DNA of 64,000 nucleotides from positions 664,184 through 728,183 of the forward strand of contig JBLXDU010000001.1 in assembly GCA_048263775.1 (NCBI GenBank), written 5' to 3'. The notes beneath the pieces are model-generated. The model was not told the DNA's origin, ran no database searches, and saw only the letters and a program-made list of their open reading frames with translations. Numbering within the stretch: position 1 is the first letter of the stretch; the number at the start of each line of letters is the position of its first letter. This stretch comes from UBA1479 sp048263775. GTDB lineage: Bacteria > Pseudomonadota > Alphaproteobacteria > Rhodospirillales > Casp-alpha2. Shown piece by piece: positions 24,333-33,147 of the stretch. Made by a program: the position numbers and the translations under genes.

Positions 24333-27236
24333 TCAGCCGGTGCGCTTCAGGCGCATCAGTTCGTGAACGGAAACCTGCGGGAAGATGCCCGGCGTGCCTT
24401 CGCGGTACAGCATCATCACGCCGTTGCGGATGTCGGGAAACCCGTCGCGGGTATCGTCGAAATGACGGATTTCCAGGGACACGGTCTTCTGCGTCACCTT
24501 GTCGACGGCCCGCCAAATCATGGTCGGGTTGTCGCGGCGCGCCTGTCCGAAGGGCGCGACGGAGCGGGTCACGGTTGCCGTCGGCGGCCCGAAGCGACGG
24601 ACCAGCCAGTCGGCGATCTCACCGAAGCCGTCGGCGTTGAATACGGTATGGATGCGGGTCGGCGCCCCGTCGTCGAAGCGCACGACGGACCCGGTGCCCG
24701 TATAGAGGATCGTCGAGACCAGGAACTTGGGCTCGAGGAATGCCGGCCATTGCAGTTCCTTGATGCAGAACTGGGTGCGGCCGCCGGTCTTTTCGATACA
24801 TTCAGGGGCCAGACCTTCGCCGCCGCGGGCGTTTTCCGGAATGAAGGTGTTGTACAGGCTGGTACCGGCGCCGACCGACAATGTAACCCCGTCAAGAGCC
24901 CGGCCCTGGTTGGCGAGCGCCGCTTGCGGGGGTGAGCCGTCGGCCAGGGTGGCGGTGACGGGCGGGTCGATGACGGCGCCATCGGCCATCTGGACCTTGG
25001 TCACCGGCCAGGCGCTGGCGGCGTTGGCGCCCGAGGGCAACGGGCCAAACTGGGCGGCGTCCTGCGCGGCCTTGTCAAATCCGGCGCGGAAACTGGCCGG
25101 CGTCACATAGGCGCTGGCCAGGTCCTGCACGGGCGGGGCCTGACCAGGCAACACCACGGGCAAGGTCCAGGCGGCGGGCAATACCGGGCGACCTTCGACA
25201 TCCAGGCGGACCTCCGACCCCGGGGGGAGGGCGGCCAAGATTTCCTGGGGTGTCGCCACCGGCGGTTCGGCATCAAGGGGATTGGTGGGCGGTTTGTCGC
25301 TGTCGAGCAGGCTGGATAGGTCGCCGAGCGCCTGGGACAGAGGGTCGCCGGCCTCCGCCGTTTTCTGATCTCCCTCAGTTGGGGTGCCGATGCCAAGCTC
25401 GGCGGCCAAGGGGTCGTCGGCCGGCAATCCACCGGCACCGCCCAGTCCCAGTTCGGCAGCCAGCGGGTCGGCCGCCGGGGCCGTCCCGGCAGGGGTGTCC
25501 AGGCCCAGTTCAGCGGCCAGCGGGTCGTTCGCGGGCGCGGGGCCGCCGAATTCCTTTTCCAAGGCATCCAGGGAAGTATCAGCCGGCGTTGCGGGGTTCG
25601 CCGCGGGCGTGGCCGGGCGCAGAGTTTCGCGGATCGGCGGCGCGTCGGGCATGTTGACGGCAAGTTTCTGATCGGAAGCCTTCGCCTTGCCGTCCGGCAG
25701 GTTGGCAAGCTGCGGCACCTTCGGTGTCGGCTCCGGCGGCGTGCCGCGTTCCGGCGGCGGCGCCTTCAGGGAACGATGGGCGGCACGGATGTCCGGTTCA
25801 TCCGGCGATACGTCGCGGAACCAGGGATCGCGGGCAAAATTCTTACGGCCCTTGGGGTCGGGCGGTGGCAGCGGGATTTTCAGACGACGGGACAGATTGG
25901 TGCCCGGCGGCGGGCCTTCGACGGCGGAGGTATCGGTTTTGAGGTTCTTTTGCTCGGCCGCGCTCAGGGCAGCCTCCGCCGCGTCGGCTTCGGCGGCCTT
26001 GCGCTTTGCCCGGTCGCGCAGATGGCTGAGCGCCTCGTCCCGGCTGTCGGATAGGGATTCTTCCGCGTCGCGGGCGATCGGCTTGGCAAGCAGGGAATCG
26101 AGCCAGGCCAGCCGATCCTTGGGCGCCAGGGCCATCAAGTCGACCTTGGCGGGGCTTTCCGTTGCGGCGGGTGCCTGAGGAAGGGACGATTTGTTGTCCG
26201 TGGGCGCGTCGAGCATCGATAGCAGCGGGTCCAGGCCGCCGTCGGGTAAGGGCTCCGTCCCGCCGTCAGGCTGAGCCAGGGCCTTGGCCAGGGGGTCGGT
26301 GGGGGCAGGGCTGCGGGCCAGGGCGCGCGGCAGGTCCGCTTCCGGCAGGTCGGGGCTCGAGGCCTCCATGGCCGGGTTGTTCTGCGCCGCCAGTTTGTCC
26401 AGATCGGGCAGGGTGTCGGCGGCGGGACCTTCGGCGATGTCCGTCGGGATGCCGGTGTCGGTTGGAAGCGTCTGGGGCGAGGAGGGGGTGTCCGCCCGGG
26501 CCGGGTCCATCGGCGGCGGTGGTGCTTCCGTGTCGCTGCCGAAGCCCAGCAGGTTGCCGAGCCAACCCTTGGCGCGGGCCAGCATGCCGGGCTTGGGCAT
26601 TGCGGTGCCCTGTTCTGGGTCGGCTGGCTCAAGAGACAGGGGCGGCGCGTCCTTGTCCACGGTCTCTGCCGGGATCGGCGTCAGGACCGGGGTGGTGTCA
26701 TCATGGGGCGGGATTTTCGGCGCGTCGCGCAGGTCGGCGACATCGGCCGCGGGCGGCACGGCAGCAGGGATTTCAGGTGCGGCCTCGGCGACGGGTTCGG
26801 GCAGGGTTACCGGAGCATCGGCGGCTTCCGTCTGCGGGGGCGCGGCCTTGGGGATCGGGCCCACCGTCTTTTCCGTTTCGGCGACGGCGCGGTCAAGGGC
26901 CTGGTCAATGGCCTGATCGAGGGGCGGGTCAACCTTGGGCCGGCGGTAGGCCAGCAGGTAATGGGCGATAACGTGATGGCCCAGGCGGACGGCAGCCTGC
27001 GGGGCGGACAGGCCCCCCGCGTCGCGCGCCCGCGGATCGGCGCCAGAGGCAACGATCTGTTTCACCGCGTCCAGGTCGTTGGCGCGGATGGCGGCGAACA
27101 GGGCGCCGGCGCCACTGTCCTGAGCCTGGACCGGGATGCCGATCAGGACGGTTGCCCCCAGGCACAAGGCCAGGGCTGCCGCACGGATCGTGGCATGTCT
27201 ATTAACCAATTGATTTAAATGGCGTTTCGCCATCAT
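24333..27236 (-). CDS. Large exported protein: ankyrin-like N-terminus, Pro/Ala-rich middle, conserved C-terminal domain
   Basis: A 967-residue protein of unknown function. An N-terminal signal peptide (hydrophobic stretch LALCLGATVLIGIPVQA) is followed by a short ankyrin-like segment (AIRANDLDAVKQIVASGADP). A long region of about 600 residues is rich in Pro, Ala, Asp and Leu with internal repeats, including three copies of DPLAAELG. The last 230 residues are well ordered: two Cys in ECIEKTGG and FCIKELQW, and an FGEIADWLVRRFG helix. That C-terminal domain is the most likely functional part. The start is uncertain (two adjacent ATGs at 27236 and 27233, or 27302). Confidence 0.75.
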   Translation of the reverse strand: MMAKRHLNQLVNRHATIRAAALALCLGATVLIGIPVQAQDSGAGALFAAIRANDLDAVKQIVASGADPRARDAGGLSAPQAAVRLGHHVIAHYLLAYRRPKVDPPLDQAIDQALDRAVAETEKTVGPIPKAAPPQTEAADAPVTLPEPVAEAAPEIPAAVPPAADVADLRDAPKIPPHDDTTPVLTPIPAETVDKDAPPLSLEPADPEQGTAMPKPGMLARAKGWLGNLLGFGSDTEAPPPPMDPARADTPSSPQTLPTDTGIPTDIAEGPAADTLPDLDKLAAQNNPAMEASSPDLPEADLPRALARSPAPTDPLAKALAQPDGGTEPLPDGGLDPLLSMLDAPTDNKSSLPQAPAATESPAKVDLMALAPKDRLAWLDSLLAKPIARDAEESLSDSRDEALSHLRDRAKRKAAEADAAEAALSAAEQKNLKTDTSAVEGPPPGTNLSRRLKIPLPPPDPKGRKNFARDPWFRDVSPDEPDIRAAHRSLKAPPPERGTPPEPTPKVPQLANLPDGKAKASDQKLAVNMPDAPPIRETLRPATPAANPATPADTSLDALEKEFGGPAPANDPLAAELGLDTPAGTAPAADPLAAELGLGGAGGLPADDPLAAELGIGTPTEGDQKTAEAGDPLSQALGDLSSLLDSDKPPTNPLDAEPPVATPQEILAALPPGSEVRLDVEGRPVLPAAWTLPVVLPGQAPPVQDLASAYVTPASFRAGFDKAAQDAAQFGPLPSGANAASAWPVTKVQMADGAVIDPPVTATLADGSPPQAALANQGRALDGVTLSVGAGTSLYNTFIPENARGGEGLAPECIEKTGGRTQFCIKELQWPAFLEPKFLVSTILYTGTGSVVRFDDGAPTRIHTVFNADGFGEIADWLVRRFGPPTATVTRSVAPFGQARRDNPTMIWRAVDKVTQKTVSLEIRHFDDTRDGFPDIRNGVMMLYREGTPGIFPQVSVHELMRLKRTG
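25378..25538 (-). repeat. Three tandem DPLAAELG coding repeats
   Basis: Within the exported ankyrin protein the segment DPLAAELG occurs three times at a spacing of about 20 residues. Looser relatives (DPLAKALA, DPLSQALG) lie on either side. This is a protein-level repeat in a disordered region. Confidence 0.8.
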
Positions 27237-27413
27237 CCCTTGCCCAATTTTCCGACCGCGGCGGAACCCCATCCGCGCGTGTCGGCCCCAACAGCTTATC
27301 ATGGACCACGCCCCCGGCGGGAGCCCGCAGCCACGACCCCGAATCCATCACGGAAATATGGCGATTTAGGGTAAAAATCCAGTTAAGCGGTTGATTAGGA
27401 AGGGAATGCGTTG

Positions 27414-29036
27414 TTATGCGGCGGCTCGTGCCTTGGCATCCGCCAGGATCATGTCCGAGGCCTTTTCCGCAATCATGATGGCCGGCGCGTTGGTATTGCC
27501 CGAGGTGATCGTCGGCATGATCGAGGCATCGACCACGCGCAATCCGGTCATCCCGTGCACGCGCAGCCGGTCGTCGACCACCGCATCCGGGTCCGCACCC
27601 ATCTTGCAGGTGCCGACGGGGTGAAAGATCGTGGTGCCGATCTGTCCCGCCGCGTCGGCCAATTCGTCGTCCGTGGTCAGATGGGCGCCGGGTTTGTACT
27701 CCTGAGGCTTGAATCGGGCGAGCGCCGGGTGGGACACGATGTGACGGGTCAGGCGAAGCGCATCGGCCGCGACCTTGCGGTCGCCCGGTGTGGACAGGTA
27801 ATTGGGCTGGATCGCTGGCGGCGCGAACGGGTCCGGCGAGGTGATATGCACCGTCCCCCGGCTTTCCGGGCGCACGTTGCACACACTGGCCGTGAAGGCG
27901 GGAAAGGGATGCAGGGGTTTGTCCCAGGAATCCAGGCTGAGCGCCTGAATGTGATATTGCAGGTTGGGCGTTTCCCTGGACGGGTCCGACTTGGCAAAGG
28001 CGCCCAGGGTCGACGGCGCCATGGACATCGGGCCGGAGCGGAACAGCGCATATTCCAGGGCGATACCCATCTTGCCGATCAGTGATCCCGCCCGCTGGTT
28101 GAGCGTCTTGGTTCCCTCGACCCGGTAGACCGGGCGGATCTGCAGATGATCCTGCAGGTTGCCGCCGACGCCTTTCAGATCATGGCGGACCTCGATCCCC
28201 AGGCCCTGCAGCAGGTCCCCCGGGCCGATGCCCGAGACCTGCAAAATTTGCGGCGAGCCGATGGACCCGGCCGATAGAACCACCTCGCCCCGGCAGGCCA
28301 CACCCGCGTCCTCGCCGGCGATACGCAAGTCCAGGCCCGTCACGGTCTTACCCGATAGGCGCAGGGCCTTCACATGGGCATGGGTGACGATGTCTAGATT
28401 GGCGCGGTCCCTGGCCGGGCCGAGGAATGCCTTCGACGTGTTCCAGCGCACGCCAGACCGCTGATTGACGTGGAAATAGCCGCAGCCTTCGTTGTTGCCT
28501 TTGTTGAAGTCGTCGACCTTGGGGATGCCGGCCTCGGCGGCGGCGTCGCGGAAGGCGTCCATGATTTCCCAGGTCGTGCGCACGTTCTCGACCCGCCATT
28601 CGCCACCGGCCTGGTGAAAGTCGTCAAGCGGGATGGCGGCTTGATCCTCGGATTTCTTGAAATAGGGCAAAACGTCGTCCCAGGACCAACCGCGGTTGCC
28701 CATCTGGGCCCATTGGTCGTAATCGCGGGCCTGGCCGCGCATGTAGATCATGCCGTTGATGGACGAACAGCCGCCCAGCACCTTGCCGCGCGGGTAGTTC
28801 AACGCGCGGCCGCCGAGTCCGGCCACGGCCTCGGTCTTGAAGCACCAGTCCGTGCGCGGATTGCCCATGCAGAACAGGTAGCCGACCGGAATGTGAATCC
28901 AATGGTAGTTGTCCTTGCCGCCCGCCTCCAACAGCAGGACCCGGTTGGCCGGATCGCTGGACAGGCGGTTGGCCAGAACGCAGCCGGCGGTACCCGCGCC
29001 GACGATGACGTAATCGTATTCTCCCAGATCGCGCAT
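27414..29036 (-). CDS. GMC-family FAD oxidoreductase (choline/alcohol dehydrogenase-like)
   Basis: A 540-residue flavoprotein. The N-terminal dinucleotide-binding loop is VIVGAGTAGC. The GMC signature 1 is GKVLGGCSSINGM, signature 2 is GSIGSPQILQVSGIG, and the C-terminal active-site region has HPVGTCKMG with the catalytic His. These enzymes oxidise alcohols, choline or long-chain substrates with FAD. There is no betaine aldehyde dehydrogenase or bet regulator nearby, so choline is not specifically supported. It stands alone, with a divergent or unrelated gene on each side. Confidence 0.92.
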   Translation of the reverse strand: MRDLGEYDYVIVGAGTAGCVLANRLSSDPANRVLLLEAGGKDNYHWIHIPVGYLFCMGNPRTDWCFKTEAVAGLGGRALNYPRGKVLGGCSSINGMIYMRGQARDYDQWAQMGNRGWSWDDVLPYFKKSEDQAAIPLDDFHQAGGEWRVENVRTTWEIMDAFRDAAAEAGIPKVDDFNKGNNEGCGYFHVNQRSGVRWNTSKAFLGPARDRANLDIVTHAHVKALRLSGKTVTGLDLRIAGEDAGVACRGEVVLSAGSIGSPQILQVSGIGPGDLLQGLGIEVRHDLKGVGGNLQDHLQIRPVYRVEGTKTLNQRAGSLIGKMGIALEYALFRSGPMSMAPSTLGAFAKSDPSRETPNLQYHIQALSLDSWDKPLHPFPAFTASVCNVRPESRGTVHITSPDPFAPPAIQPNYLSTPGDRKVAADALRLTRHIVSHPALARFKPQEYKPGAHLTTDDELADAAGQIGTTIFHPVGTCKMGADPDAVVDDRLRVHGMTGLRVVDASIMPTITSGNTNAPAIMIAEKASDMILADAKARAAA

Positions 29037-29118
29037 GGGCTGTTCTTTCGCCTTTCCTGGAATTGATCCCTCGGTCGGTGGTCCGCTCTTTCCTTTGACA
29101 GGTGGGCGGTTTCCGCAG

Positions 29119-29517
29119 TCAGTCGCCGAACAGGCCGAAAAAGCCTTTGCGTTTGGCCGTCGTACTCAGGGTACTCAACGGCCGGCGCATGGCAATAGCC
29201 TCGATGATTCGAAACTGCCCGCCCGTCAGCTTGGTGAACCGGCAGCCCAGGCTGGTTTCAGCATAATCGATGCGCATGACCTCGCCATTGGCGCCCAGCG
29301 GCACACGACCGTCGTCCTCGGTTACGACATGGGTGACGGTGAAGCTTTGTCCCGGACGCATCTTGCCAATGGCTGATTTCAGCCGAAAGCCGCCGACGCT
29401 CATGTCGCCGACGGGGAATTCGTGGCCATTGATGACGAATTTGACGCCTTTAACGTCCAGACGCACGTCGCGGCGTCTGTTGTCATCCTTGAATCCGACG
29501 ATCTTGCGCCCGCTCAT
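29119..29517 (-). CDS. PilZ-domain protein (cyclic di-GMP receptor)
   Basis: A 132-residue protein that is essentially one PilZ domain. The c-di-GMP binding loop is NRRRDVRLDV (an RxxxR pattern), followed about 28 residues later by DMSVGGFRL, the [DN]xSxxG motif. It therefore has both binding elements and should respond to c-di-GMP made by diguanylate cyclases such as the PleD encoded at 49564. No output domain is present, so it probably works by binding a target. The last 20 residues are basic and phenylalanine-rich. Confidence 0.88.
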   Translation of the reverse strand: MSGRKIVGFKDDNRRRDVRLDVKGVKFVINGHEFPVGDMSVGGFRLKSAIGKMRPGQSFTVTHVVTEDDGRVPLGANGEVMRIDYAETSLGCRFTKLTGGQFRIIEAIAMRRPLSTLSTTAKRKGFFGLFGD

Positions 29518-29699
29518 TCACCGAGTCCTGCTTTTTCTTATCCTTTGAATAATACTCTCGAATGCGGGCGCGGGAGAACCAGGCTTTTGATCTTTTTCAA
29601 GAGCCGGAAATACCAAGGCAGGGTGTGGACGTTGAAATTGTGGCCGCATCCTGCCGTCGTTGTTAGAGTGGCCGCCCGCGATTGCCTGAAAGTGCCGCC

Positions 29700-30221
29700 A
29701 TGCCAAAGACCCTGATCCTGACCTTCATCGCCGACGACCGGCCCGGACTGGTGGAGCGCATTTCGCAAACCGTGGCGGATGCCGGCGGCAACTGGCTGGA
29801 CAGCCGCATGGCGCATCTGGCGGCGAAGTTCGCCGGCATCGCCAAGGTTGAGATCGCCGAGGACGGGATCGCCGCCCTGGAGGATAGCCTCCGGGCGCTC
29901 GACGCCGAGGGCTTCCATTTGGTAGTCGAGGAAGCAGCCGAGACTGCATCCGCCATGGGCCCGGTGTTCGAGATCGAGCTTCTCGGGCCGGATCATCCGG
30001 GCATCCTGCGTGACATTTCCCATTGTTTGGCGGAGCGCGGCGTCAGCGTCGAGGACATGGAAACGGATATCCGCGAAGCGCCCCATTCCGGCGGCACGCT
30101 GTTCCACGCCCACGCCCGGGTGCGCGCACCCCAAGGGCTCAGCGATGAAGACCTGCAGGGCAGCCTGGAAATCCTGGCTGGCACCTTGATGGTTGATATT
30201 ACAGTCGGCAAAATTCTCTGA
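29700..30221 (+). CDS. ACT-domain protein, GcvR-like
   Basis: A 173-residue protein with two ACT domains: FIADDRPGLVERIS begins the first and LLGPDHPGILRDIS the second. This is the layout of GcvR, the glycine cleavage repressor partner of GcvA in enterobacteria, though in alphaproteobacteria such proteins often have no GcvA near them. ACT domains bind amino acids and regulate a partner. The ATG at 29700 is chosen over an upstream ATG at 29682 because the ACT fold begins at PKTLILTF. It lies 35 bases upstream of the SDR gene, so they may share a transcript. Confidence 0.82.
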   Translation: MPKTLILTFIADDRPGLVERISQTVADAGGNWLDSRMAHLAAKFAGIAKVEIAEDGIAALEDSLRALDAEGFHLVVEEAAETASAMGPVFEIELLGPDHPGILRDISHCLAERGVSVEDMETDIREAPHSGGTLFHAHARVRAPQGLSDEDLQGSLEILAGTLMVDITVGKIL

Positions 30222-30256
30222 CACCAAACCAAAAACCACCCTTCGGGAGAACATCC

Positions 30257-31033
30257 ATGGAAATGAAAATGACGGGCCGCAAGGCTCTCGTGACCGGCGG
30301 CAGTTTGGGCATCGGCCGGGCCATCGCCCAAGCCTTCTGCGACGCCGGGGCGGAGGTCGCCATCGTCGCCCGCCGCGCCGACGTATTGAACGAGGCCAAG
30401 ACCGCGATCGAGACTGCCACGGGCGGGCGCGTGGTCGCCGTGGTCGGAGACGTATCGACCGCCGAAGGTTGCCAGGCCGCCTGGGATGCCGCCATTGCCG
30501 GTCTGGGTCAGGTCGACGTGCTGGTCAACAATGCGGGGTCATCTCATCGCGCGCCCTTCGTGTCCGTGACCGATGCGGAATGGCAGGCGGACCTGGACCT
30601 CAAGCTGTTTGGCGCCATTCGCCTGTGCCGTCTGGCCTTTCCCGGTATGACGGAACGCAAATGGGGACGCATCATCAACGTGCTGAATTCGGGCGCCAAG
30701 GCGCCGCCGCCGTCGGGCGCGCCGACGGCCGTGACCCGCGCCGCCGGCATGGCGTTGACCAAGGTTCTGGCCGGTGAGGGTGCGCCCCACAACGTGCTGG
30801 TCAATTCCCTGCATGTCGGCAAGATCGAAAGCGACCAATGGGTGCGCCGCGCCGCCAAGGACGGCAAGGACCTGGATCAGTTGTATGACGAGATGGGCAA
30901 GGAACTGCCCATGGGCCGCATGGGCAAGGCCGAGGAATTCGCCGCCGCCGCCTGTTTCCTGGCATCGGACGCGGGCTCCTACATCTGCGGGGCGGCCATC
31001 AACGTCGACGGCGGTCTGTCGCCGGTGGTTTAG
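30257..31033 (+). CDS. Short-chain dehydrogenase/reductase-like protein with altered active site
   Basis: A 258-residue Rossmann protein of SDR build. The nucleotide loop is TGGSLGIG, the NNAG strand is present, and the C-terminal NVDGG end is normal. At the catalytic position, however, the usual Tyr-x3-Lys reads Thr157-x3-Arg161 (PTAVTRAAG). The aligned Ser145 is present. Without Tyr and Lys the normal hydride-transfer mechanism should not work, so it may be a non-catalytic binding protein or use another mechanism. GGGAG lies before the ATG. It is 35 bases after the ACT-domain gene. Confidence 0.88.
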   Translation: MEMKMTGRKALVTGGSLGIGRAIAQAFCDAGAEVAIVARRADVLNEAKTAIETATGGRVVAVVGDVSTAEGCQAAWDAAIAGLGQVDVLVNNAGSSHRAPFVSVTDAEWQADLDLKLFGAIRLCRLAFPGMTERKWGRIINVLNSGAKAPPPSGAPTAVTRAAGMALTKVLAGEGAPHNVLVNSLHVGKIESDQWVRRAAKDGKDLDQLYDEMGKELPMGRMGKAEEFAAAACFLASDAGSYICGAAINVDGGLSPVV

Positions 31034-31158
31034 ACCGCCAAGCGATCATCCATGACGGGTTGTGCGACTTTCAGACTCAACGGTCTGTAGGCAGCACGCC
31101 CGTGATGGCTTAAACTCACCCGGGCTGGGGTTGGGAAGATCAGAGGAGGCAGCGGTAC

Positions 31159-31854
31159 ATGCCCGCAGATGCCGAACACATGCTCGTCCGCTACATTATC
31201 GACAGCGAAGACGGATCGCGCGAGGTGTTCAACCTGGATATCTCCCTGCCCGAGGTCGCGCTGAAGCAGCCGCAAGGCGTGGATCTGCCCGATTGGACGC
31301 GCCTGGATTATCACAAGTGCCAGCATTGCCCGCTGACCAAGCAGACCCATCCCCATTGCCCGGTCGCGGCCCTCTTGGTCGATTACGGGCAGAGGGTCGG
31401 GCGCATGGTGTCTTATGCTCAGGTAGAACTCACGGTCGAGCAGGGGGCGACGACGACCAAGGCCAAAGTATCGGCGCAGGAGGCCCTGCGATCCGTCCTG
31501 GGCTTGGTGATGGCGACCAGCGGCTGTCCGCACATGTCGTTTTTCCGGCCGTTGGCGCGCTATCACGTGCCCTTGGCGGACATGGAACTGACGATCCTGC
31601 GGGCCATGTCGTTCTATCTGGTCGGCCAGTACTTCGGCGGCAAGGAAAAGCCCGATTGGGATACCAGCTTCGACGGCCTGATCAAGATTTACGAGAACGC
31701 GCAAGAGGTCAACAAAGGCATGGCAGACCGCCTGCGCAATGCCCAAGTGTTTACGGAGCTCAATTGGCTGGCGGCGCTGGACACCTTCGCTGGGATGATG
31801 CCGCTGACCATCCAGCGCTCGCTTTTGAAGGCCAAGGCCTATTTCCTGAACTAG
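31159..31854 (+). CDS. Conserved protein of unknown function with Cys/His cluster
   Basis: A 231-residue soluble protein I do not recognise. An N-terminal beta-rich segment of about 50 residues (LVRYIIDSEDGS, FNLDISLPE) is followed by a cluster KCQHCPLTKQTHPHCPVA, which gives three Cys and two or more His in 18 residues and looks like a metal site. A second conserved-looking motif is TSGCPHMSFFRPLARYH. The C-terminal half is helical. GAGGAGG precedes the ATG. It is 34 bases upstream of a cupin dioxygenase gene on the same strand, and the pair probably works together. Confidence 0.7.
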   Translation: MPADAEHMLVRYIIDSEDGSREVFNLDISLPEVALKQPQGVDLPDWTRLDYHKCQHCPLTKQTHPHCPVAALLVDYGQRVGRMVSYAQVELTVEQGATTTKAKVSAQEALRSVLGLVMATSGCPHMSFFRPLARYHVPLADMELTILRAMSFYLVGQYFGGKEKPDWDTSFDGLIKIYENAQEVNKGMADRLRNAQVFTELNWLAALDTFAGMMPLTIQRSLLKAKAYFLN

Positions 31855-31888
31855 TCCCCCACACTGACGTAAAGCAGACGAGACCACC

Positions 31889-32470
31889 ATGAGCCCAGAC
31901 AGCACGTATACCGAACAAACCCTGCCTGCCGGTACCCGGTCGGACGGCCGTGTCGCCGTCGAAGACCTGCCGGCCCCTTATGACGGTCCCCGGCCGCAGG
32001 ACGCCCTGCCTGAATTGTTCATTCAGGACGGCTATGCCAACGACGATCCGCGCCTGTGGGTGCCGCTGGCGCCGGGCCGTTGGTCGCGGCCGTTGTGCCT
32101 GAACGTGTCCAACGGCTATTGGGTGCACCTGACCAAGGTGGTTGGCGGTGGTCTGTTGTCGCGCCACCGCCATCCGGCCCCCGTGCACGGCTTCGTCATC
32201 AAGGGCCGCTGGCGCTATCTGGAACGGGATTGGATCGCCGAGGCGGGATCGTATCTGTACGAGCCGCCGGGCGACATCCATACCCTGGTTGTCGAACCCG
32301 ACTGCGACGAAATGATCACCCTGTTCCACAATACGGGCGCCCTGATCTATTGCGACGCGGACGGTAACACGGTCGGCACCACGGACGTGTTCGACCGGGT
32401 TGATGCCTGCCGGAAGCATTTCATCGAGGTCGGCCTGGGTGCCGATTACGTGGAACAGTTCATCCGTTAA
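31889..32470 (+). CDS. Cupin protein of the 2,4'-dihydroxyacetophenone dioxygenase type
   Basis: A 193-residue cupin. The first cupin motif shows SRHRHPAPVHGFVIKG with several His that could bind Fe(II), and the second shows PPGDIHTLVVE. The pattern agrees with the 2,4'-dihydroxyacetophenone dioxygenase family, which splits a C-C bond with O2. Many relatives are annotated by this name without a tested substrate. The start has no clear ribosome binding site. Its stop codon overlaps the stop of the opposite-strand acyl-CoA ligase gene in the sequence TTAA. Confidence 0.83.
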   Translation: MSPDSTYTEQTLPAGTRSDGRVAVEDLPAPYDGPRPQDALPELFIQDGYANDDPRLWVPLAPGRWSRPLCLNVSNGYWVHLTKVVGGGLLSRHRHPAPVHGFVIKGRWRYLERDWIAEAGSYLYEPPGDIHTLVVEPDCDEMITLFHNTGALIYCDADGNTVGTTDVFDRVDACRKHFIEVGLGADYVEQFIR

Positions 32471-33147
32471 GCGGGTTTCAGCACCACCAACGCATCCACG
32501 GCGACCGGGCGATCACCCGCGATGATCACCGGGTTGACGTCGATCTCGGCAATCTCGGGATGGGCCAGGGCGGCCTGCCCCACGCCCATGATGGCCTGTG
32601 CCAGGGCGATGCGGTCGACGGTCGCCATGCCCCGGTAGGGGCCGAGCAGCGCCTTGGCGCGGATGCCATCCATCATCGCCAGGGCGTCCCGTTCGCTGAC
32701 CGGGGCCAGACGCAGGACGGTATCGTTCAGCGCCTCGGCGAAGATGCCGCCGAGCCCGAAGGTGACGCAGGGGCCGTACTGCGCGTCCCGCGTCATGCCG
32801 ATCAGGAATTCCCGCTTGCCGGACGCCATTTCCTGAACCAACAGAGTGCCGCCCGGGGGCAGCTTGGCCATCAGGCGTGCCGCCGCCGCCCGGACCGCGT
32901 CCGCGTCGGCCAGGCCGATTTCGACCAATCCGGCTTCCGTCTTATGGGCGAGGTCCGGGGCATTGCCCTTGAGCGCCACGGGAAAACCGATTTCGGCGGC
33001 GGCCTGTGCCGCCGTGTCCGCGTCACCGGCAAGGCGTTCCTCCGTCACCGGCACGCCGTAAGCGGCCAGGACCTGCTTGGATTGGTGCTCCGACAGGGTG
33101 CGGGAGCCCTGGGCGCGGGCGTTCTTGATGATTTCGGCCGGGGTCAT
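32467..33147 (-). CDS. Acyl-CoA synthetase (NDP-forming), beta/ATP-grasp subunit
   Basis: A 226-residue ATP-grasp domain protein. LSEHQSKQVLAAYGVP is the usual start of the beta part of ADP-forming acetyl-CoA synthetase, and the VALKGNAPDLAHKTEAGLV segment holds ATP-binding residues. It is too short to be a complete enzyme and needs the alpha partner encoded at 33144-34559. The ATG overlaps the partner's stop by 4 bases (ATGA on the minus strand), so translation is coupled. ADP-forming enzymes interconvert acyl-CoA and acid with ATP formation. Confidence 0.88.
   Translation of the reverse strand: MTPAEIIKNARAQGSRTLSEHQSKQVLAAYGVPVTEERLAGDADTAAQAAAEIGFPVALKGNAPDLAHKTEAGLVEIGLADADAVRAAAARLMAKLPPGGTLLVQEMASGKREFLIGMTRDAQYGPCVTFGLGGIFAEALNDTVLRLAPVSERDALAMMDGIRAKALLGPYRGMATVDRIALAQAIMGVGQAALAHPEIAEIDVNPVIIAGDRPVAVDALVVLKPA

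Noticed and set aside
25378..25538. Regular repeats that could be taken for a CRISPR-like array
   Set aside because: They encode DPLAAELG in frame within a long gene, vary at third positions and have no constant non-coding repeat.
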